Shown: piece by piece, positions 35,584 through 46,387 of the stretch | Position numbering within the stretch: position 1 is the stretch's first letter | How the letters are laid out: every line of letters starts with the position of its first letter | Assembly (NCBI RefSeq): GCF_008830365.1 | Contig: NZ_WBKI01000001.1 | Location: forward strand, 1,736,001 to 1,800,000 | Direction of reading: 5' to 3' | Length of the DNA stretch: 64,000 bases | From: Serratia proteamaculans | GTDB taxonomy: Bacteria; Pseudomonadota; Gammaproteobacteria; Enterobacterales; Enterobacteriaceae | The notes under the pieces: model-generated | The model's input: the letters and a program-made list of their open reading frames with translations, nothing else | Databases searched by the model: none | What the model was told of the DNA's origin: nothing | Translations under genes and position numbers: made by a program

Positions 35584-35865
35584 TCAGGCGGTCGGCAACG
35601 CGGTTTGGTACAGGGTTTCCCACATGCCATACACCAGTACCTGGTCCGGTGGCGACAGTTCACCGGCGGCGATGGCTTTATGCAGGCTGCTTTCCACCTG
35701 CGTTTTCAGCGCTTCGGCGCTGTGTTCGCCCAGTTCTTCCACTTCGGCAACCGCCAATGTCAGATGACCGCGCAGGTAGCCACCGGCAAACAGTTCATCA
35801 TCGCTGGCGTGCTCTACCATGTCATCAATCAGCGCCAAAATGCGCGCTTCAAATTCTGCGATCAT
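35584..35865 (-). CDS. yfcL: YfcL family protein
   Basis: A 93-residue acidic helical protein ([20 protein letters not shown], then [17 protein letters not shown]) matching E. coli YfcL in sequence, size and location. Its function is unknown. ATG 35865 has GAGGAAA upstream; the codon before it is an in-frame TTG. It is probably the last gene of a minus-strand group with epmC, and converges on mnmC. Confidence 0.92.
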   Translation of the reverse strand: MIAEFEARILALIDDMVEHASDDELFAGGYLRGHLTLAVAEVEELGEHSAEALKTQVESSLHKAIAAGELSPPDQVLVYGMWETLYQTALPTA

Positions 35866-35896
35866 CAAATTTCCTCATTAAATAACAAACTGACGG

Positions 35897-36454
35897 TCAG
35901 TTGAGATCTTCCGGATAGGGGAAAAGCTCAGCCGTCAGCGGTGGCGTATTGTAAAACGATTGTAACGCCTGAATAAAGCGCGCAGGTCTTGTGGGTATTC
36001 CCTGTTCCAGCAGCAACAGTACCCGTTCGCGGACTTTACGCTGGAAGGCAATGCGATCCGGCTCGCAATCACCGTTCAGGTTGTCGCAACTGACGTTGAA
36101 CGGAAAACCGGCCGCCACGCAGAACATCCACTCCAGCGACTGCGGCTTGATTTCTACCGCTTCGAATTCGCTTTGGGTCTGCGCGTCGCGCCCGTCCGGG
36201 CAGTACCAGTAACCGAAGTCGACCAGTTTGCGGCGCTGCTCACCGGCAATGCACCAGTGAGAGATTTCATGCATGCCGCTGGCGTAATAGCCATGGGCAA
36301 AGACGATGCGGTGGTATGGCAACTCGTCGTCGGCCGGCAGATAGATGGGCTCATCGTCGCCCTTGACCAGCCGGGTGTTGTAATCATCACTGAAGCACTG
36401 ATTAAAGATTTCAATCAGCTGTTCGTATTGATGGGTAGCCTGTGTGTCTGACAT
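35897..36454 (-). CDS. epmC: Elongation factor P hydroxylase
   Basis: A 185-residue protein matching E. coli EpmC (YfcM). The non-haem iron site is visible in HEISHWCIAG, and VDFGYWYCPDGRDAQTQSEFE and VAAGFPFNVSCDNLNGD are diagnostic. EpmC hydroxylates the beta-lysylated lysine of EF-P. ATG 36454 has GGA nine bases upstream; the frame opens at 36472 without support. It lies between yfcA and yfcL on the same strand, as in E. coli. Confidence 0.94.
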   Translation of the reverse strand: MSDTQATHQYEQLIEIFNQCFSDDYNTRLVKGDDEPIYLPADDELPYHRIVFAHGYYASGMHEISHWCIAGEQRRKLVDFGYWYCPDGRDAQTQSEFEAVEIKPQSLEWMFCVAAGFPFNVSCDNLNGDCEPDRIAFQRKVRERVLLLLEQGIPTRPARFIQALQSFYNTPPLTAELFPYPEDLN

Positions 36455-36517
36455 AAAAAATCCAATAACCACAAAAATAAAGCGGCAATTATTTCACTTT
36501 ACCGCTCTCTTGGCATG

Positions 36518-37318
36518 CTAAATATGCAATGCCAGCCACTGCTGAATTTCCGTACCGTGATTGTCGTATATCAGCTTGCAGCTCATCACCAGAGAAACGA
36601 TGACGATCATCGGGCGGATCAGCTTCTGTCCGCGGGTCATCACCATATGTGCCCCGAGGCGCGCCCCCAGCACCTGCCCTACCAACATCACCAGACCGAT
36701 ACTCCACACCACCTTGCCGCCGATGATAAACAACACCAGGCTGCCAAAATTGGAAGTGAAGTTCAGCACCTTGGCGTGAGCGGTGGATTTGGCCAGATTA
36801 AAGCCGCACAGCGTCACATAGGCCAGCGCGTAGAAGGAACCGGCACCGGGGCCAAAGAAGCCATCGTAAAAGCCTACGCAGCCACCCGCCACCAGGCCAA
36901 ACGGCAAGGCGCTCAAACGGCGCTGCCGATCACTTTCTCCCAGACGCGGGGTCAGCAGAAAGTACAGGCCGATGCCGATCACCAGTAACGGCAGCATTTG
37001 CCGCAGCAGATCGGCACGCATGTGCTGCACCAGGATGGTCCCGGCGACGGAACCGATCAACGCCAACAGGATCGTCAGTTTCTGATCCTTGAGATCGACG
37101 GCTCGCCGGCGGATAAAGTACAGGCTGGCGGAGAAGGAACCGCCCACCGATTGCAGCTTGTTGGTCGCCAGCGCCTGCGCCGGGGGAACGCCCACCGCCA
37201 GCAACGCCGGCACGGTCAACAGGCCACCACCACCGGCAATCGAATCAATAAAACCCGCCAGCAATGCCACCACAAACAAAACCCCGAGCATCTCGGGGCC
37301 AACGACGAACCACTCCAT
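36518..37318 (-). CDS. yfcA: TSUP-family inner-membrane protein YfcA
   Basis: A 266-residue membrane protein with about eight helices of the sulfite/sulfonate exporter (TauE/SafE) family. Motifs are LAGFIDSIAGGGGLLTVPALL near residue 20 and its second-half counterpart GCVGFYDGFFGPGAGSFYALA. The name follows E. coli YfcA, whose neighbours mepA and epmC are conserved here. The substrate is unknown. The 128-bp gap to mepA holds no site I can identify. Confidence 0.92.
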   Translation of the reverse strand: MEWFVVGPEMLGVLFVVALLAGFIDSIAGGGGLLTVPALLAVGVPPAQALATNKLQSVGGSFSASLYFIRRRAVDLKDQKLTILLALIGSVAGTILVQHMRADLLRQMLPLLVIGIGLYFLLTPRLGESDRQRRLSALPFGLVAGGCVGFYDGFFGPGAGSFYALAYVTLCGFNLAKSTAHAKVLNFTSNFGSLVLFIIGGKVVWSIGLVMLVGQVLGARLGAHMVMTRGQKLIRPMIVIVSLVMSCKLIYDNHGTEIQQWLALHI

Positions 37319-37446
37319 TTATACCCCTCTTATTTGAAGCTGCATCTGTGTTGGTTACACTCATTCACCCGAATCACTTACTCATGTAAGCTCATCGGGA
37401 TTCATTCCCTTACCGCCTTGATGCAACTCCAATTACTTTGGGTATA

Positions 37447-38274
37447 TTATTCCGCAGCGAAATGGTTATTCAGCAAAGTCTGGCAGGTTGGCGGTAGAGG
37501 TGGCGGTACCGGTTTACCCGGTTTGGCACTTGGCTGATGCGGGACGAACCAGCTTGCCAGTTCGGCACCACAACCGTCACCCGGCGGCGGCGTATCCTGT
37601 TCTTTACACTCCAGGCTACCGGCAGGACAACGCAGACGCACATGCATGTGCGCACGATGCCCAAACCACGGCCGTACCTTGTGCAACCAGTCACGATCGG
37701 CACCGGCATCCAGACACAGACGCTGCTTGATCGCCGGATTGACGAAGATGCGCGTCACTTCCTGATCCTGCGCCGCCGCTTTGATCAAAGTTTCAATCTG
37801 CGGCTGCCACTGCCGTGCGACCACCTGCTTGCCGTCGCTGGAAACCAAATCGATCGGCTGTGGCTTCAACAGTTGTTGTGCACTCCAGCGTTGGCGCGGC
37901 AACTGTAGCCAGATGTCGACATCAAGCCCGGACTGGTGGCTGGCATGACCGCTGCTAAAGCGCCCGCCGGCCGGCATCGCCATATCGCCGATCAGCACCG
38001 TACCGAGGTTTTTTTGGTTCGCCTTGCTGCTCAGACGCTGGATAAACGCCAGCAGATCCGGGTGACCGAAATAGCGGCGTTGATCGGGACGCATCACCTG
38101 ATAATCCGGCGAGTTCAGCGGCAGCGGCTGGGCGCCGATCACGCAACCATTGGCAAACCCGCCCACCGCCTGCGGCGCACCGGCCACCGGGTGATCGATT
38201 TTCTGCCACGGCGTCAACGCCATGGCAGATCCCGAAACCATCAGGGCAACGATGCCCAACATCCAGTTTTTCAT
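37447..38274 (-). CDS. mepA: Penicillin-insensitive murein endopeptidase
   Basis: A 275-residue periplasmic LAS-family metallopeptidase that cleaves D-Ala-mDAP cross-links. The signal peptide is [19 protein letters not shown]. Zinc ligands appear in [14 protein letters not shown] (His, Asp) and near the C-terminus in [14 protein letters not shown] (His). The length matches E. coli MepA (274). It follows aroC by five bases, so it is co-transcribed with it, as in E. coli. Confidence 0.95.
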   Translation of the reverse strand: MKNWMLGIVALMVSGSAMALTPWQKIDHPVAGAPQAVGGFANGCVIGAQPLPLNSPDYQVMRPDQRRYFGHPDLLAFIQRLSSKANQKNLGTVLIGDMAMPAGGRFSSGHASHQSGLDVDIWLQLPRQRWSAQQLLKPQPIDLVSSDGKQVVARQWQPQIETLIKAAAQDQEVTRIFVNPAIKQRLCLDAGADRDWLHKVRPWFGHRAHMHVRLRCPAGSLECKEQDTPPPGDGCGAELASWFVPHQPSAKPGKPVPPPLPPTCQTLLNNHFAAE

Positions 38275-38279
38275 GGTGA

Positions 38280-39365
38280 TTACCAGCGTGGAACGTTAGA
38301 AACCACATCACCGTTCTGCGCACGTTGGCGCAACAGGTGATCCATCAGCACAATCGCCATCATCGCTTCGGCGATCGGTACCGCACGGATGCCTACGCAA
38401 GGGTCGTGACGGCCACGGGTGACCATTTCTACCGCTTCGCCCTGGCGATTAATGGTTCTGCCCGGCACCATAATGCTGGAAGTCGGTTTCAGCGCCAGAT
38501 GCGCAATCACCGCCTGGCCGCTACTGATGCCGCCAAGAATGCCGCCTGCATGGTTACTCTGGAAACCTTCCGGGGTGATTTCATCACGGTTTTCGCTGCC
38601 GCGCTTGGTCACAACGCTAAAGCCGTCGCCAATTTCCACGCCTTTAACCGCATTGATGCTCATCAACGCATGCGCCAAATCCGCGTCGAGGCGGTCAAAC
38701 ACCGGTTCACCGAGGCCAACCGGCACGTTTTCTGCCACTACGCTGACCTTGGCGCCAATGGAGTCGCCCTCTTTCTTCAGCGCACGCATCAGTTCGTCCA
38801 AGGCTTCCAGCTTGTCCGGATCCGGACAAAAGAACGGGTTCTGTTCGACCTGCTCCCAGTCTTTCAGCTCACATACCACATCACCGATTTGCGCCAGATA
38901 ACCGCGCACCTGTACGCCAAATTTCTGCTGCAGATATTTCTTGGCGATTGCCCCTGCCGCAACGCGCATTGCGGTTTCACGCGCCGAAGAACGGCCACCG
39001 CCACGGTAGTCGCGCACGCCGTATTTTTGTTCGTAGGTATAATCGGCATGTCCCGGACGGAACACGTCTTTGATCGCACCGTAGTCCTGCGAGCGCTGGT
39101 CGGTGTTTTCGATTATCAGCCCAATGCTGGTGCCGGTGGTCACGCCTTCAAACACGCCGGAAAGAATACGCACCTGATCCGGCTCGCGGCGTTGAGTGGT
39201 ATAACGCGAGGTGCCCGGACGGCGGCGGTCCAGATCGTGCTGCAAATCAGCTTCGGTAAGCGGAATGCCCGGCGGCACGCCGTCTACGATACATCCCAGC
39301 GCCACACCGTGAGATTCACCAAAAGTGGTGACGCGGAAAATCTGCCCAATACTGTTTCCTGCCAT
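38280..39365 (-). CDS. aroC: Chorismate synthase
   Basis: A 361-residue FMN-dependent enzyme making chorismate from EPSP, last step of the shikimate trunk. Signature stretches are [21 protein letters not shown] (signature 1), [23 protein letters not shown] (signature 2) and [21 protein letters not shown] near the end (signature 3). The length is identical to E. coli AroC. It lies downstream of prmB (62-bp gap) and just upstream of mepA. Confidence 0.98.
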   Translation of the reverse strand: MAGNSIGQIFRVTTFGESHGVALGCIVDGVPPGIPLTEADLQHDLDRRRPGTSRYTTQRREPDQVRILSGVFEGVTTGTSIGLIIENTDQRSQDYGAIKDVFRPGHADYTYEQKYGVRDYRGGGRSSARETAMRVAAGAIAKKYLQQKFGVQVRGYLAQIGDVVCELKDWEQVEQNPFFCPDPDKLEALDELMRALKKEGDSIGAKVSVVAENVPVGLGEPVFDRLDADLAHALMSINAVKGVEIGDGFSVVTKRGSENRDEITPEGFQSNHAGGILGGISSGQAVIAHLALKPTSSIMVPGRTINRQGEAVEMVTRGRHDPCVGIRAVPIAEAMMAIVLMDHLLRQRAQNGDVVSNVPRW

Positions 39366-39427
39366 CGCGGATCCTTACCCTTAATTATTATCTTTGTTCG
39401 GCCCGCCAAAGCAGGCCCGAAGAATGC

Positions 39428-40360
39428 TTAGCTGCGGTAGAGGCTGAAATGATCCTTGCAATCTACCAGTTGCTGTTTGGTCAGCATGAACACCCCGTCA
39501 CCGCCGTTTTCAAACTCCAGCCAGTTGAACGGAATATCCGGATACTGTTCCATCAGATGTACCATGCTGTTACCCACTTCACAAATCAGCACGCCGTCGT
39601 CGCTCAGGTAATCCGGCGCACAGGCCATAATGCGACGCACCAGCTTCAGGCCATCGCTGCCCGCCGCCAGGCCCAGCTCAGGTTCAAAGCGGAATTCCTG
39701 CGGCAGATCGGACATGTCTTCTGCATCAACATACGGTGGGTTGGTGACAATCAGATCGTACTGGATCGCGGGAACGTCGCGGAACAGATCGGAACGGATC
39801 GGGGTCACTTGCTGTTCAACACCCAGCGCCTGAATATTGCGCTCGGTCACTGCCAGCACGTCGGCGGAGATGTCTACCGCGTCCACTTCTGCTTCCGGGA
39901 AAGCGTAGCCGCAGGCAATAGCGATACAGCCGCTGCCGGTACACATGTCGAGAATATGGCTCGGCGGATGAGGGATCAGCGCGCTGAAGCGATCGTTGAT
40001 CAGTTCGCCAATTGGGGAACGTGGAACCAGCACGCGCTCATCGACATAAAACTCCAGGTCGCAGAACCAGGCTTTGTTGGTCAGGTAGGCTACCGGAATA
40101 CGCTCGTTGACGCGGCGGATCACGCGTTCAACGATGCGGTGGCGCTCGCTGGAGGTCAAACGTGCAGTGTGCATGTCCTCTGGAATATCCAGCGGCAGGA
40201 ACAGGCTTGGCAGCACCAATTGCACCGCTTCGTCCCACGGATTATCGGTTCCGTGACCATAGTAGATATCGGCGGCGTTAAAACGGCTTACTGTCCAACG
40301 CAGCATATCTTGAATGGTGTGCAGTTCATTCACTGCTTCCTCGACGAAAATTTTGTCCAA
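39428..40360 (-). CDS. prmB: Ribosomal protein uL3 N5-glutamine methyltransferase
   Basis: A 310-residue SAM methyltransferase with the motifs [20 protein letters not shown] (SAM loop) and [15 protein letters not shown] (catalytic NPPY). The start is TTG at 40358-40360: GGAGGGCAAA lies directly before it, and the product then begins like E. coli PrmB (MDKIFV) with exactly 310 residues. The in-frame codon at 40426 would add 22 residues without a ribosome site. PrmB modifies Gln150 of uL3 during large-subunit assembly. Confidence 0.95.
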   Translation of the reverse strand: MDKIFVEEAVNELHTIQDMLRWTVSRFNAADIYYGHGTDNPWDEAVQLVLPSLFLPLDIPEDMHTARLTSSERHRIVERVIRRVNERIPVAYLTNKAWFCDLEFYVDERVLVPRSPIGELINDRFSALIPHPPSHILDMCTGSGCIAIACGYAFPEAEVDAVDISADVLAVTERNIQALGVEQQVTPIRSDLFRDVPAIQYDLIVTNPPYVDAEDMSDLPQEFRFEPELGLAAGSDGLKLVRRIMACAPDYLSDDGVLICEVGNSMVHLMEQYPDIPFNWLEFENGGDGVFMLTKQQLVDCKDHFSLYRS

Positions 40361-40530
40361 TTTGCCCTCCGGCAGGCACTGTGATTCATGATTTAGCCGC
40401 ATAGTTTGCCATGAAGCCCGCGACAAATCACGCTAACCCCTTGCGCTTTTCATTTTGGCGCGAATTTTGCGTCGACAGATACCCGCGACACGGTAAACTA
40501 CCGCGATAAATGATTTCCGGTGAATAAAAA

Positions 40531-41061
40531 ATGAAGAACAAGCACCCTCTGAGCAAAGATGAATTGCAGCTCTTCAGAGAGTCGGTAGTAGACGCAAAAA
40601 AGCTGCGTCAGGACACCATTGTCCACCGTAAACCCAAGCCAAAAACCAAACAAATTGCTCCGCAGCGCCTGCTGCAGGAGCAAGTCGACGCCAGTTATTA
40701 TTTCTCGGATGAATACCAACCGCAGTTGGAAGAGGAAGGGCCGACGCGCTATGTGCGCCCCGGTTACAGCGCCTTTGAGCTGAAAAAACTGCGTCGCGGC
40801 GACTATTCGCCAGAACTGTTTCTCGATTTGCACGGCCTGACCCAAATGCAGGCCAAGCAGGAGTTGGGCGCATTGATCGCCGCTTGTCGACGCGAACATG
40901 TGCACTGCGCCTGTGTAATGCACGGCCACGGCAAGCACATCCTTAAACAGCAAACCCCACTGTGGTTGGCACAGCACCCCGACGTACTGGTATTCCATCA
41001 GGCGCCCAAAGAATGGGGCGGCACGGCGGCGATCCTGCTGCTGGTCGAACTGGCCGAGTAA
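40531..41061 (+). CDS. smrB: Smr-domain ribosome-rescue endonuclease
   Basis: A 176-residue protein matching E. coli SmrB (YfcN). The C-terminal Smr domain (about 95-172) has [21 protein letters not shown] and the GHGKHILK loop. SmrB cleaves mRNA between collided ribosomes. It is divergent from prmB and ends at a bidirectional terminator shared with sixA. Confidence 0.95.
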   Translation: MKNKHPLSKDELQLFRESVVDAKKLRQDTIVHRKPKPKTKQIAPQRLLQEQVDASYYFSDEYQPQLEEEGPTRYVRPGYSAFELKKLRRGDYSPELFLDLHGLTQMQAKQELGALIAACRREHVHCACVMHGHGKHILKQQTPLWLAQHPDVLVFHQAPKEWGGTAAILLLVELAE

Positions 41062-41075
41062 ACTGCAGAAATGAC

Positions 41076-41107
41076 AAAGGGCGATGTTAAACATCGCCCT
41101 TTTGTTT
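41076..41107. terminator. Bidirectional terminator between smrB and sixA
   Basis: AAAGGGCGATGTT and AACATCGCCCTTT form a nearly perfect long stem. T-rich sequence follows on the plus strand (TTTTGTTT) and a shorter T-run (TTTGTC) on the minus strand, suiting convergent smrB and sixA. Confidence 0.85.
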
Positions 41108-41125
41108 GGAACCGGCCTGCGGTCC

Positions 41126-41608
41126 CTACACTTTAGCCATCACCTGTGACGGACTGACCTGCCATTCAAATTTACCGCAACTGCCGTCAGCCGCCAGATC
41201 GACATTGGCGATCGCCGAGGTGGCAAACATCGGCGGACATTCACCCGGGCAAAGTTCTGCCACCAGGTAACCCACCAGCGGTAAGTGGGAGACAATCAGC
41301 ACCGAGGTAATCCCCTGCTGCGCCAGCACCTGCAGATAACTGCCCACCAGGCTGGCATCCCCGCCCGGCGTCAGCTCAGGCAGCACTTCTTCGCTTGCCG
41401 GCAAGCTTAAGGCTTCGCGCACCGTGGCCAGCGTCTGCTCGGCCCGCAGGTAAGGACTGACCAGCACTCGTTCAATATCCACAGACTTGGTGTTTAACCA
41501 GGCCGCCATCTGACGTGACTCATCACGGCCACAAACAGTAAGAGGTCTTACCGAATCGCTGGCCGCATCAAGTGCCGCCTCTCCGTGACGCATAATCAAA
41601 ACTTGCAT
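41126..41608 (-). CDS. sixA: Phosphohistidine phosphatase SixA
   Basis: A 160-residue histidine-phosphatase-superfamily protein. The catalytic motif IMRHGEAALD is at the N-terminus and the second His is in VSHLPLVGYLV. SixA dephosphorylates phosphohistidine on HPt/PTS proteins such as the nitrogen PTS protein NPr. Size and neighbours (smrB, fadJ) match E. coli. Confidence 0.95.
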   Translation of the reverse strand: MQVLIMRHGEAALDAASDSVRPLTVCGRDESRQMAAWLNTKSVDIERVLVSPYLRAEQTLATVREALSLPASEEVLPELTPGGDASLVGSYLQVLAQQGITSVLIVSHLPLVGYLVAELCPGECPPMFATSAIANVDLAADGSCGKFEWQVSPSQVMAKV

Positions 41609-42014
41609 ATTGCACCGCTGTTGTTGACAAAATAACGCTATACAGAAACGCCGAGCGTGCTGTATCGCCGAGTTTTACAACCCCAAAGCAAAAGCTTTGA
41701 AACGATAACGCGCCGTCTCTTTATGGCGGCCGGGCATTTTGCCTGAAAGTTCACGTAAAGAAAACGCTGTTTTTTACATCAATGACGTCTTGATACCCAT
41801 TAGACGCTCACTTAACAACCAATTCAACAGGTTAAATTTTAACCTTTTCATCATGAATTTTATTGATGGCGGCCAGGATTTCACCGCCATCGGGTTACGT
41901 TACCTCGTCCCTATCTCCCTGTATAGGGTCCGGGATTACCGGTGTTGCAAGGAGTGATAACGATCACAATGCACCCTTGATCCTACTCTAGTACAAATCA
42001 CGTCACCGTGCCGC
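41609..42014. other. Intergenic region between sixA and fadJ
   Basis: This 406-bp stretch should hold the sixA promoter and the fadIJ terminator. A partial palindrome (CCCTAT at 41910, ATAGGG at 41924) is visible but is not followed by a T-run. The plus-strand open frame at 41739-41957 has no ribosome site or family resemblance, so I see no gene. Confidence 0.5.
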
Positions 42015-44180
42015 TCACGCCCCCTGCGGGTAGAAGCGCTCACCCTGCTGAGCCATGTGCTGCAAGCGTTCACAGGGCGCAAAATATTCCCCGTGCTGTC
42101 GCTGCAGGTGCTCCAGCGTTTTAACCACCTTATCGGCACCCAGTTGATCCATATAACGGAATGGCCCACCGAGGAACGGTGGAAAGCCAATGCCGAATAC
42201 CGCGCCAATGTCGCCGTCACGCGCACTGCGGATCACACCCTCATCCAGGCAGCGCGCCGCTTCGTTCAGCATCATCATCACGCAACGCTGTGCGATAACC
42301 GCCGGCTGCAAATGCGACTTCGGTGTAATACCCAACAGAATATACAGCGAGGTATCGGCACGTTTGTTCCGCTGCCGCTGCTGGCCTTCGCTCGGATACA
42401 GATAGAAGCCACGGCCGTTTTTGCGCCCTTTTCGCCCGTCTTTCAGGACCGCATCGAAAGCCGCCGGGGCGGCAAAGCGCGGCCCCAACTGTTCCACCAG
42501 CACCGGGATAATCTTGGTACCGACGTCAATGCCCACTTCATCGAGCAGGGTTATCGGCCCCACCGGGAAACCGAAGTCGACCAGCGCCTTGTCCAGCGCT
42601 TCGATAGGCTCGCCTTCCAACAGGCAGCGCGCCGCTTCATTTATATAAGGAGCCAAAATGCGGTTCACGTAAAAACCGGCGCGATCGGCCACCACAATCG
42701 CCGTCTTGCCCTGCTTGTGCGCCAACGCCACGGTGGTGGCTATGGTTTCTTCACTGGTCGTGGCATGCGGGATCACCTCAACCAACGGCATTTTATCTAC
42801 CGGGCTGAAATAATGCAGGCCGATCACCTGCTCCGGCCGCTGCGCCCTGGCGGCGATCTGGCCAATTGGCAACGATGAGGTATTGGAGGCAAAAATGGTG
42901 TGCGGCGCAGCGTGCTGTTCGATCTCAGCCACCATCTGCTGCTTCAGGGACAAGTCTTCAAACACCGCCTCAATCACCACATCCACCTGTTCAAAGCCGG
43001 TGTAATCGGTCGAGCCGGAGATCAGCATCATCTGCTTTTGCCGCTCCATCGGGCGCATGCGTTTGCTGCGAACCCGTTTGCTGAGCACATCCCAGCTGTA
43101 TTTCAACGCGTGGTTAATGCCCGTTTCGTTAACGTCTTTAATTCGTACCGGCAGGCCGCCACGCGTGGCGGTGACGCACGCGATACCCCCGCCCATCAGG
43201 CCGCCACCCAAAATACCGATACGGTGCAACTCATGGGGTTGAGCGTTGCCACCGCGCTCTTTCTTCAGCGCAGTGGAGGCGAAGAACAGGCTGCGTAACG
43301 CCGCCGACTGTGGCGTCATGGCCAGTTCGCCAAAGGCGCGGGCCTCGGCTTCATAACCGCTGGCACTGCCGTGATCCAGGCCGGTGCGCACCACCTGGAT
43401 AATGCGTTCCGCCGCAGGGTAGTTACCGTGGGTTTTTTCCCGCGTTTTCTTGCGCACAATGCTGAACAGCAGGCTTTTCCCCAGCGGGCCGTTGAGCAGA
43501 CGCTCCTGCCATGGCAGTTCACGTCGGCTCTGCCAGCCCTGTTTGACTCGCTCGATAGCAGCCTGCAACAAGATAGACTGAGGCACCGCATCGTCCACCA
43601 GACCCATACGCAGTGCCTGACGCGCCCGAATATGTTTGCCGGTCAGGATCATGTCCAGCGCCTTGCTGGCACCAATCAGCCGTGGCAAACGCTGGGTGCC
43701 GCCGGAACCCGGCAGCAAACCCAACTGAACTTCCGGCAGGCCAAGGGCGGTTTTATCATCCAGTGAACAGACGCGACCGTGGCAGGCCAAAGCCAACTCC
43801 AGCCCGCCGCCAAGACAGGCACCGTGAATAGCCGCTACTACCGGAACCTGGAACGCGGCAATCTGAGCCAGGGTGCTCTGCCCTTTTTTCGCCAGCACCT
43901 CGGCTTCTTTGGCGGTGCTACAGGCGGCAATCATGGTGATGTCCGCACCGGCAATAAATGAGTCCGGCTTACCGGAAATGATCACCAGCCCTTCCAGGGC
44001 CGGGTGCTGTTGCGCGCGGATCAGTACGTCGTTGACCTGCTCGACAAACTCGGCCTTCAGCGTATTCACCTTGTCACCCGGAACATCAATGGTGATCACA
44101 CCAATGTTGTCCGGACGTATCGTCAGTTGAAAGGCTGAGGGTTTGGCTCGCTGTTCGTGCAATGCATTTTCAAAACTCAT
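42015..44180 (-). CDS. fadJ: Anaerobic fatty-acid oxidation complex alpha subunit
   Basis: A 721-residue multifunctional protein. The N-terminal enoyl-CoA hydratase/isomerase domain (about 15-205) has [22 protein letters not shown] and [22 protein letters not shown]. The 3-hydroxyacyl-CoA dehydrogenase part (about 315-715) has the NAD motif [40 protein letters not shown] and [17 protein letters not shown]. It begins one base past the fadI stop and is clearly co-transcribed. FadJ with FadI makes the beta-oxidation complex used without oxygen. Confidence 0.96.
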   Translation of the reverse strand: MSFENALHEQRAKPSAFQLTIRPDNIGVITIDVPGDKVNTLKAEFVEQVNDVLIRAQQHPALEGLVIISGKPDSFIAGADITMIAACSTAKEAEVLAKKGQSTLAQIAAFQVPVVAAIHGACLGGGLELALACHGRVCSLDDKTALGLPEVQLGLLPGSGGTQRLPRLIGASKALDMILTGKHIRARQALRMGLVDDAVPQSILLQAAIERVKQGWQSRRELPWQERLLNGPLGKSLLFSIVRKKTREKTHGNYPAAERIIQVVRTGLDHGSASGYEAEARAFGELAMTPQSAALRSLFFASTALKKERGGNAQPHELHRIGILGGGLMGGGIACVTATRGGLPVRIKDVNETGINHALKYSWDVLSKRVRSKRMRPMERQKQMMLISGSTDYTGFEQVDVVIEAVFEDLSLKQQMVAEIEQHAAPHTIFASNTSSLPIGQIAARAQRPEQVIGLHYFSPVDKMPLVEVIPHATTSEETIATTVALAHKQGKTAIVVADRAGFYVNRILAPYINEAARCLLEGEPIEALDKALVDFGFPVGPITLLDEVGIDVGTKIIPVLVEQLGPRFAAPAAFDAVLKDGRKGRKNGRGFYLYPSEGQQRQRNKRADTSLYILLGITPKSHLQPAVIAQRCVMMMLNEAARCLDEGVIRSARDGDIGAVFGIGFPPFLGGPFRYMDQLGADKVVKTLEHLQRQHGEYFAPCERLQHMAQQGERFYPQGA

Positions 44181-45490
44181 TATTCCACCTCTACGATCAT
44201 TGCGGCCCCTAACCCCCCGGCGGCGCAGGCGGTGGTCAACCCCAGTCCGCCGCCACGGCGTTTCAGCTCGTGCAGCGTTTGGGTGATCATACGCGCACCG
44301 GTAGCGGCAAACGGGTGGCCGTAGGCAATCGAGCCGCCCAATACGTTGAATTTATCCATGTCTACCACGCCAATGGCCCGGCTGCGACCCAATTTTTGCT
44401 GAGCGAACTCGTCGCTGGCAAACATCTTCAGGTTAGCCAGGGTTTGTGCGGCAAAGGCTTCGTGCATGTCGATCAGTGTCAGGTCGGCCAGACCTATGCC
44501 GGCGCGATCCAATGCCAACGGCGTGGCATAAGACGGCCCGAGCAGCATGTCTTCCCACACGTCGATGGCGGAGAAGGCAAAGCTGCGCAGGTAGCCCAGT
44601 GGCTTCAGGCCCAATTCTTTCGCTCGCGATTCACTCATCATCAGTACCGCTGCCGCACCGTCGGTCAACGGCGTGCTGTTGGCGGCAGTAACGCTGCCAT
44701 GCTTGCGGTCAAATGCCGGTTTCAGCTTCGCGTAGGAAGCCAGGCTGGAGTCTTTGCGGACGTTATTGTCTTCGGTGATTTGCGTGCGGTATGGCGGCAC
44801 GTAGGCGGTCATCACCTCATCGTGCAACAGCCCCTGTTCCCAGGCTTTAGCCGCCAACTGATGAGAACGGTGCGCCAGCGCATCCTGCTCTTCCCGGGTG
44901 ATGCCGTGGCTTTTCGCCATTTGCTCGGCAGTATCACCCATACGCAGGCCGGTAGAGTATTCCGCCACCGCAGGGGGGACCGGCATCAGATCACGGAACT
45001 TCAGTCGGCTGAACAGCTTGAGGCGCTGCGACAGAGTGCGGGCCTTGTTAACGTCCACCAATGTACGCGCCAGCGCCTTGCTGACGCCAATAGGCAGTAC
45101 GGAGGAAGAGTCAGCGCCACCGGCAATGCCGATACTGATGCTGCCGGCCATAATGCTTTCCGCCACGTTGGCAATCGCCTGGAAGCTGGTCGCACAGGCA
45201 CGCGACACGCTGTAGGCATCGGTATGCACACTCATGCCGGTGCCGAGCACGATTTCACGCGCGATATTCGGTGCTTCAGGCATTTGCACCACCTGGCCGA
45301 ACACCAGTTGTTCAATCAATGCAGGATCGATACCGCTGCGGGCCAATAATTCACTCACCGCCGTTTTACCCAAATCCACCGCCGGAATACCGTGATAAGC
45401 GGTCGCCTGTTTGGCAAAGGGGGTGCGCAGTCCATTTACAATCGCAATACGGTCACCGTGACGGGTCACCAACGGCAGTGCCTTACTCAT
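44180..45490 (-). CDS. fadI: 3-ketoacyl-CoA thiolase FadI
   Basis: A 436-residue thiolase, the same length as E. coli FadI. The acyl-enzyme Cys is in [19 protein letters not shown]; the His/Cys pair of the thiolase fold is in [13 protein letters not shown] and [23 protein letters not shown] 45490 has CAGGAG upstream and gives [20 protein letters not shown]; the open frame extends to 45565 without support. A FadR-like site lies 41 bases upstream. Confidence 0.96.
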   Translation of the reverse strand: MSKALPLVTRHGDRIAIVNGLRTPFAKQATAYHGIPAVDLGKTAVSELLARSGIDPALIEQLVFGQVVQMPEAPNIAREIVLGTGMSVHTDAYSVSRACATSFQAIANVAESIMAGSISIGIAGGADSSSVLPIGVSKALARTLVDVNKARTLSQRLKLFSRLKFRDLMPVPPAVAEYSTGLRMGDTAEQMAKSHGITREEQDALAHRSHQLAAKAWEQGLLHDEVMTAYVPPYRTQITEDNNVRKDSSLASYAKLKPAFDRKHGSVTAANSTPLTDGAAAVLMMSESRAKELGLKPLGYLRSFAFSAIDVWEDMLLGPSYATPLALDRAGIGLADLTLIDMHEAFAAQTLANLKMFASDEFAQQKLGRSRAIGVVDMDKFNVLGGSIAYGHPFAATGARMITQTLHELKRRGGGLGLTTACAAGGLGAAMIVEVE

Positions 45491-45530
45491 AAACGCTCCT
45501 GAAGAGAATAACGTCAGCGCAACGGCTAAA

Positions 45531-45547
45531 AAGAGGTCTGACCTGAT
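45531..45547 (+). promoter_or_regulatory. FadR-like operator upstream of fadIJ
   Basis: AAGAGGTCTGACCTGAT matches FadR consensus ANCTGGTCNGACNTGTT at 10 of 13 defined positions, including the full GGTC-N-GAC core. It lies 41-57 bases upstream of the fadI start, where FadR would repress in the absence of long-chain acyl-CoA. Confidence 0.7.
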
Positions 45548-45683
45548 GGGGTCATTGTTAACCAAATGTTTATATTTGGCAAACCGGCAGAAGTGAAAAC
45601 TGAGAGCAGGAGCAACTTTCTAAGGGGGGATAATCGGGGTAGTCAGCGGCGCGGGTGAACCCCGCACCGTTTTAAAGCAGCAA

Positions 45684-45980
45684 TTAACGCAGGCCGAGCT
45701 GGAAAATAAAGGTTTCTGCCTGGCAGGCAAAGGTGAAATCAGCCACCAGTTCCACACCACCGTCAACCGGTTTAATGCTACTGCTGATGTCGCAAGGGTC
45801 GGATTCCACACTACGGGCTTTTTCAGTCAATACCGCCAGCATTTTCTCTGCATCTTGCTGATTAGCAAACACCTGGCTGTAAGAGGCGGTGCAATCGGTA
45901 TTGTCCATGACGGTACCGACATCAACACAGCAACAAGCGGCAGTTTCCTGGGCGCTACATTTATTAAATGCGTTTGACAT
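45684..45980 (-). CDS. yfcZ: YfcZ/YiiS family small cysteine-rich protein
   Basis: A 98-residue protein matching E. coli YfcZ (DUF406): AACCCVDVGTVMDNTDCTAS near the N-terminus, EKARSVESDPCDI in the middle and a C-terminus FTFACQAETFIFQLGLR. Seven Cys suggest metal binding or redox function, but none is established. It is divergent from fadL and upstream of fadI on the same strand, with a 193-bp gap, as in E. coli. Confidence 0.93.
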   Translation of the reverse strand: MSNAFNKCSAQETAACCCVDVGTVMDNTDCTASYSQVFANQQDAEKMLAVLTEKARSVESDPCDISSSIKPVDGGVELVADFTFACQAETFIFQLGLR

Positions 45981-46117
45981 AATTAATTCTCCTCAGGGAT
46001 CGCCATGACGCGGATCCGAATTGCCATTTAACTACTGGCGCAAAGACACAAGATTCTGCGTTCATTTTACTCTGCGACGAAACCGATCACTAGCACTTAC
46101 TTTTTATAGGTGTTTTA

Positions 46118-46133
46118 AGTGATGGAAATCACA
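46118..46133. promoter_or_regulatory. CRP-like site between yfcZ and fadL
   Basis: AGTGATGGAAATCACA matches the CRP consensus TGTGA-N6-TCACA at nine of ten defined positions. It lies 138 bases upstream of the yfcZ start codon and about 140 bases upstream of the fadL -10 box. Catabolite control of fadL would fit known enteric regulation; which promoter it serves is not clear. Confidence 0.6.
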
Positions 46134-46258
46134 AATGAAAATCGTCATCTGCTAAGAAATGGTAAGAATTTTGTTATCTATCGCTGGTTTTTTGTTAGCC
46201 AGATCTCTCTTTTGATATCAATTTGGAAATATTTCAAAAACAATGTTGCAACATTCTC

Positions 46259-46299
46259 ACAGGTCGGACCTATAATTCAGCCACTGGTCTGATTTGTCT
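46259..46299 (+). promoter_or_regulatory. fadL promoter with two FadR-like operators
   Basis: Two sites resemble ANCTGGTCNGACNTGTT. One at 46259-46275 has the core GGTCGGACC; one at 46283-46299 reads CACTGGTCTGATTTGTC. A perfect -10 box TATAAT lies at 46272-46277, overlapping the end of the first site and predicting a start near 46284. The second site then covers the start region. This arrangement predicts tight repression by FadR, as in E. coli fadL. No good -35 box is seen at normal spacing. Confidence 0.75.
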
Positions 46300-46387
46300 G
46301 AATGGGATCGGACCCTACAATCGCGCGCTTCCTTGTTACTTTATGTAACATGTTTAAATAATAAACACATAAAATGAGGTTTTGGTC

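Noticed and set aside
41739-41957. Plus-strand open frame of 72 codons between sixA and fadJ
   Set aside because: No ribosome site or recognisable family, and the start lies in what should be the sixA promoter region.
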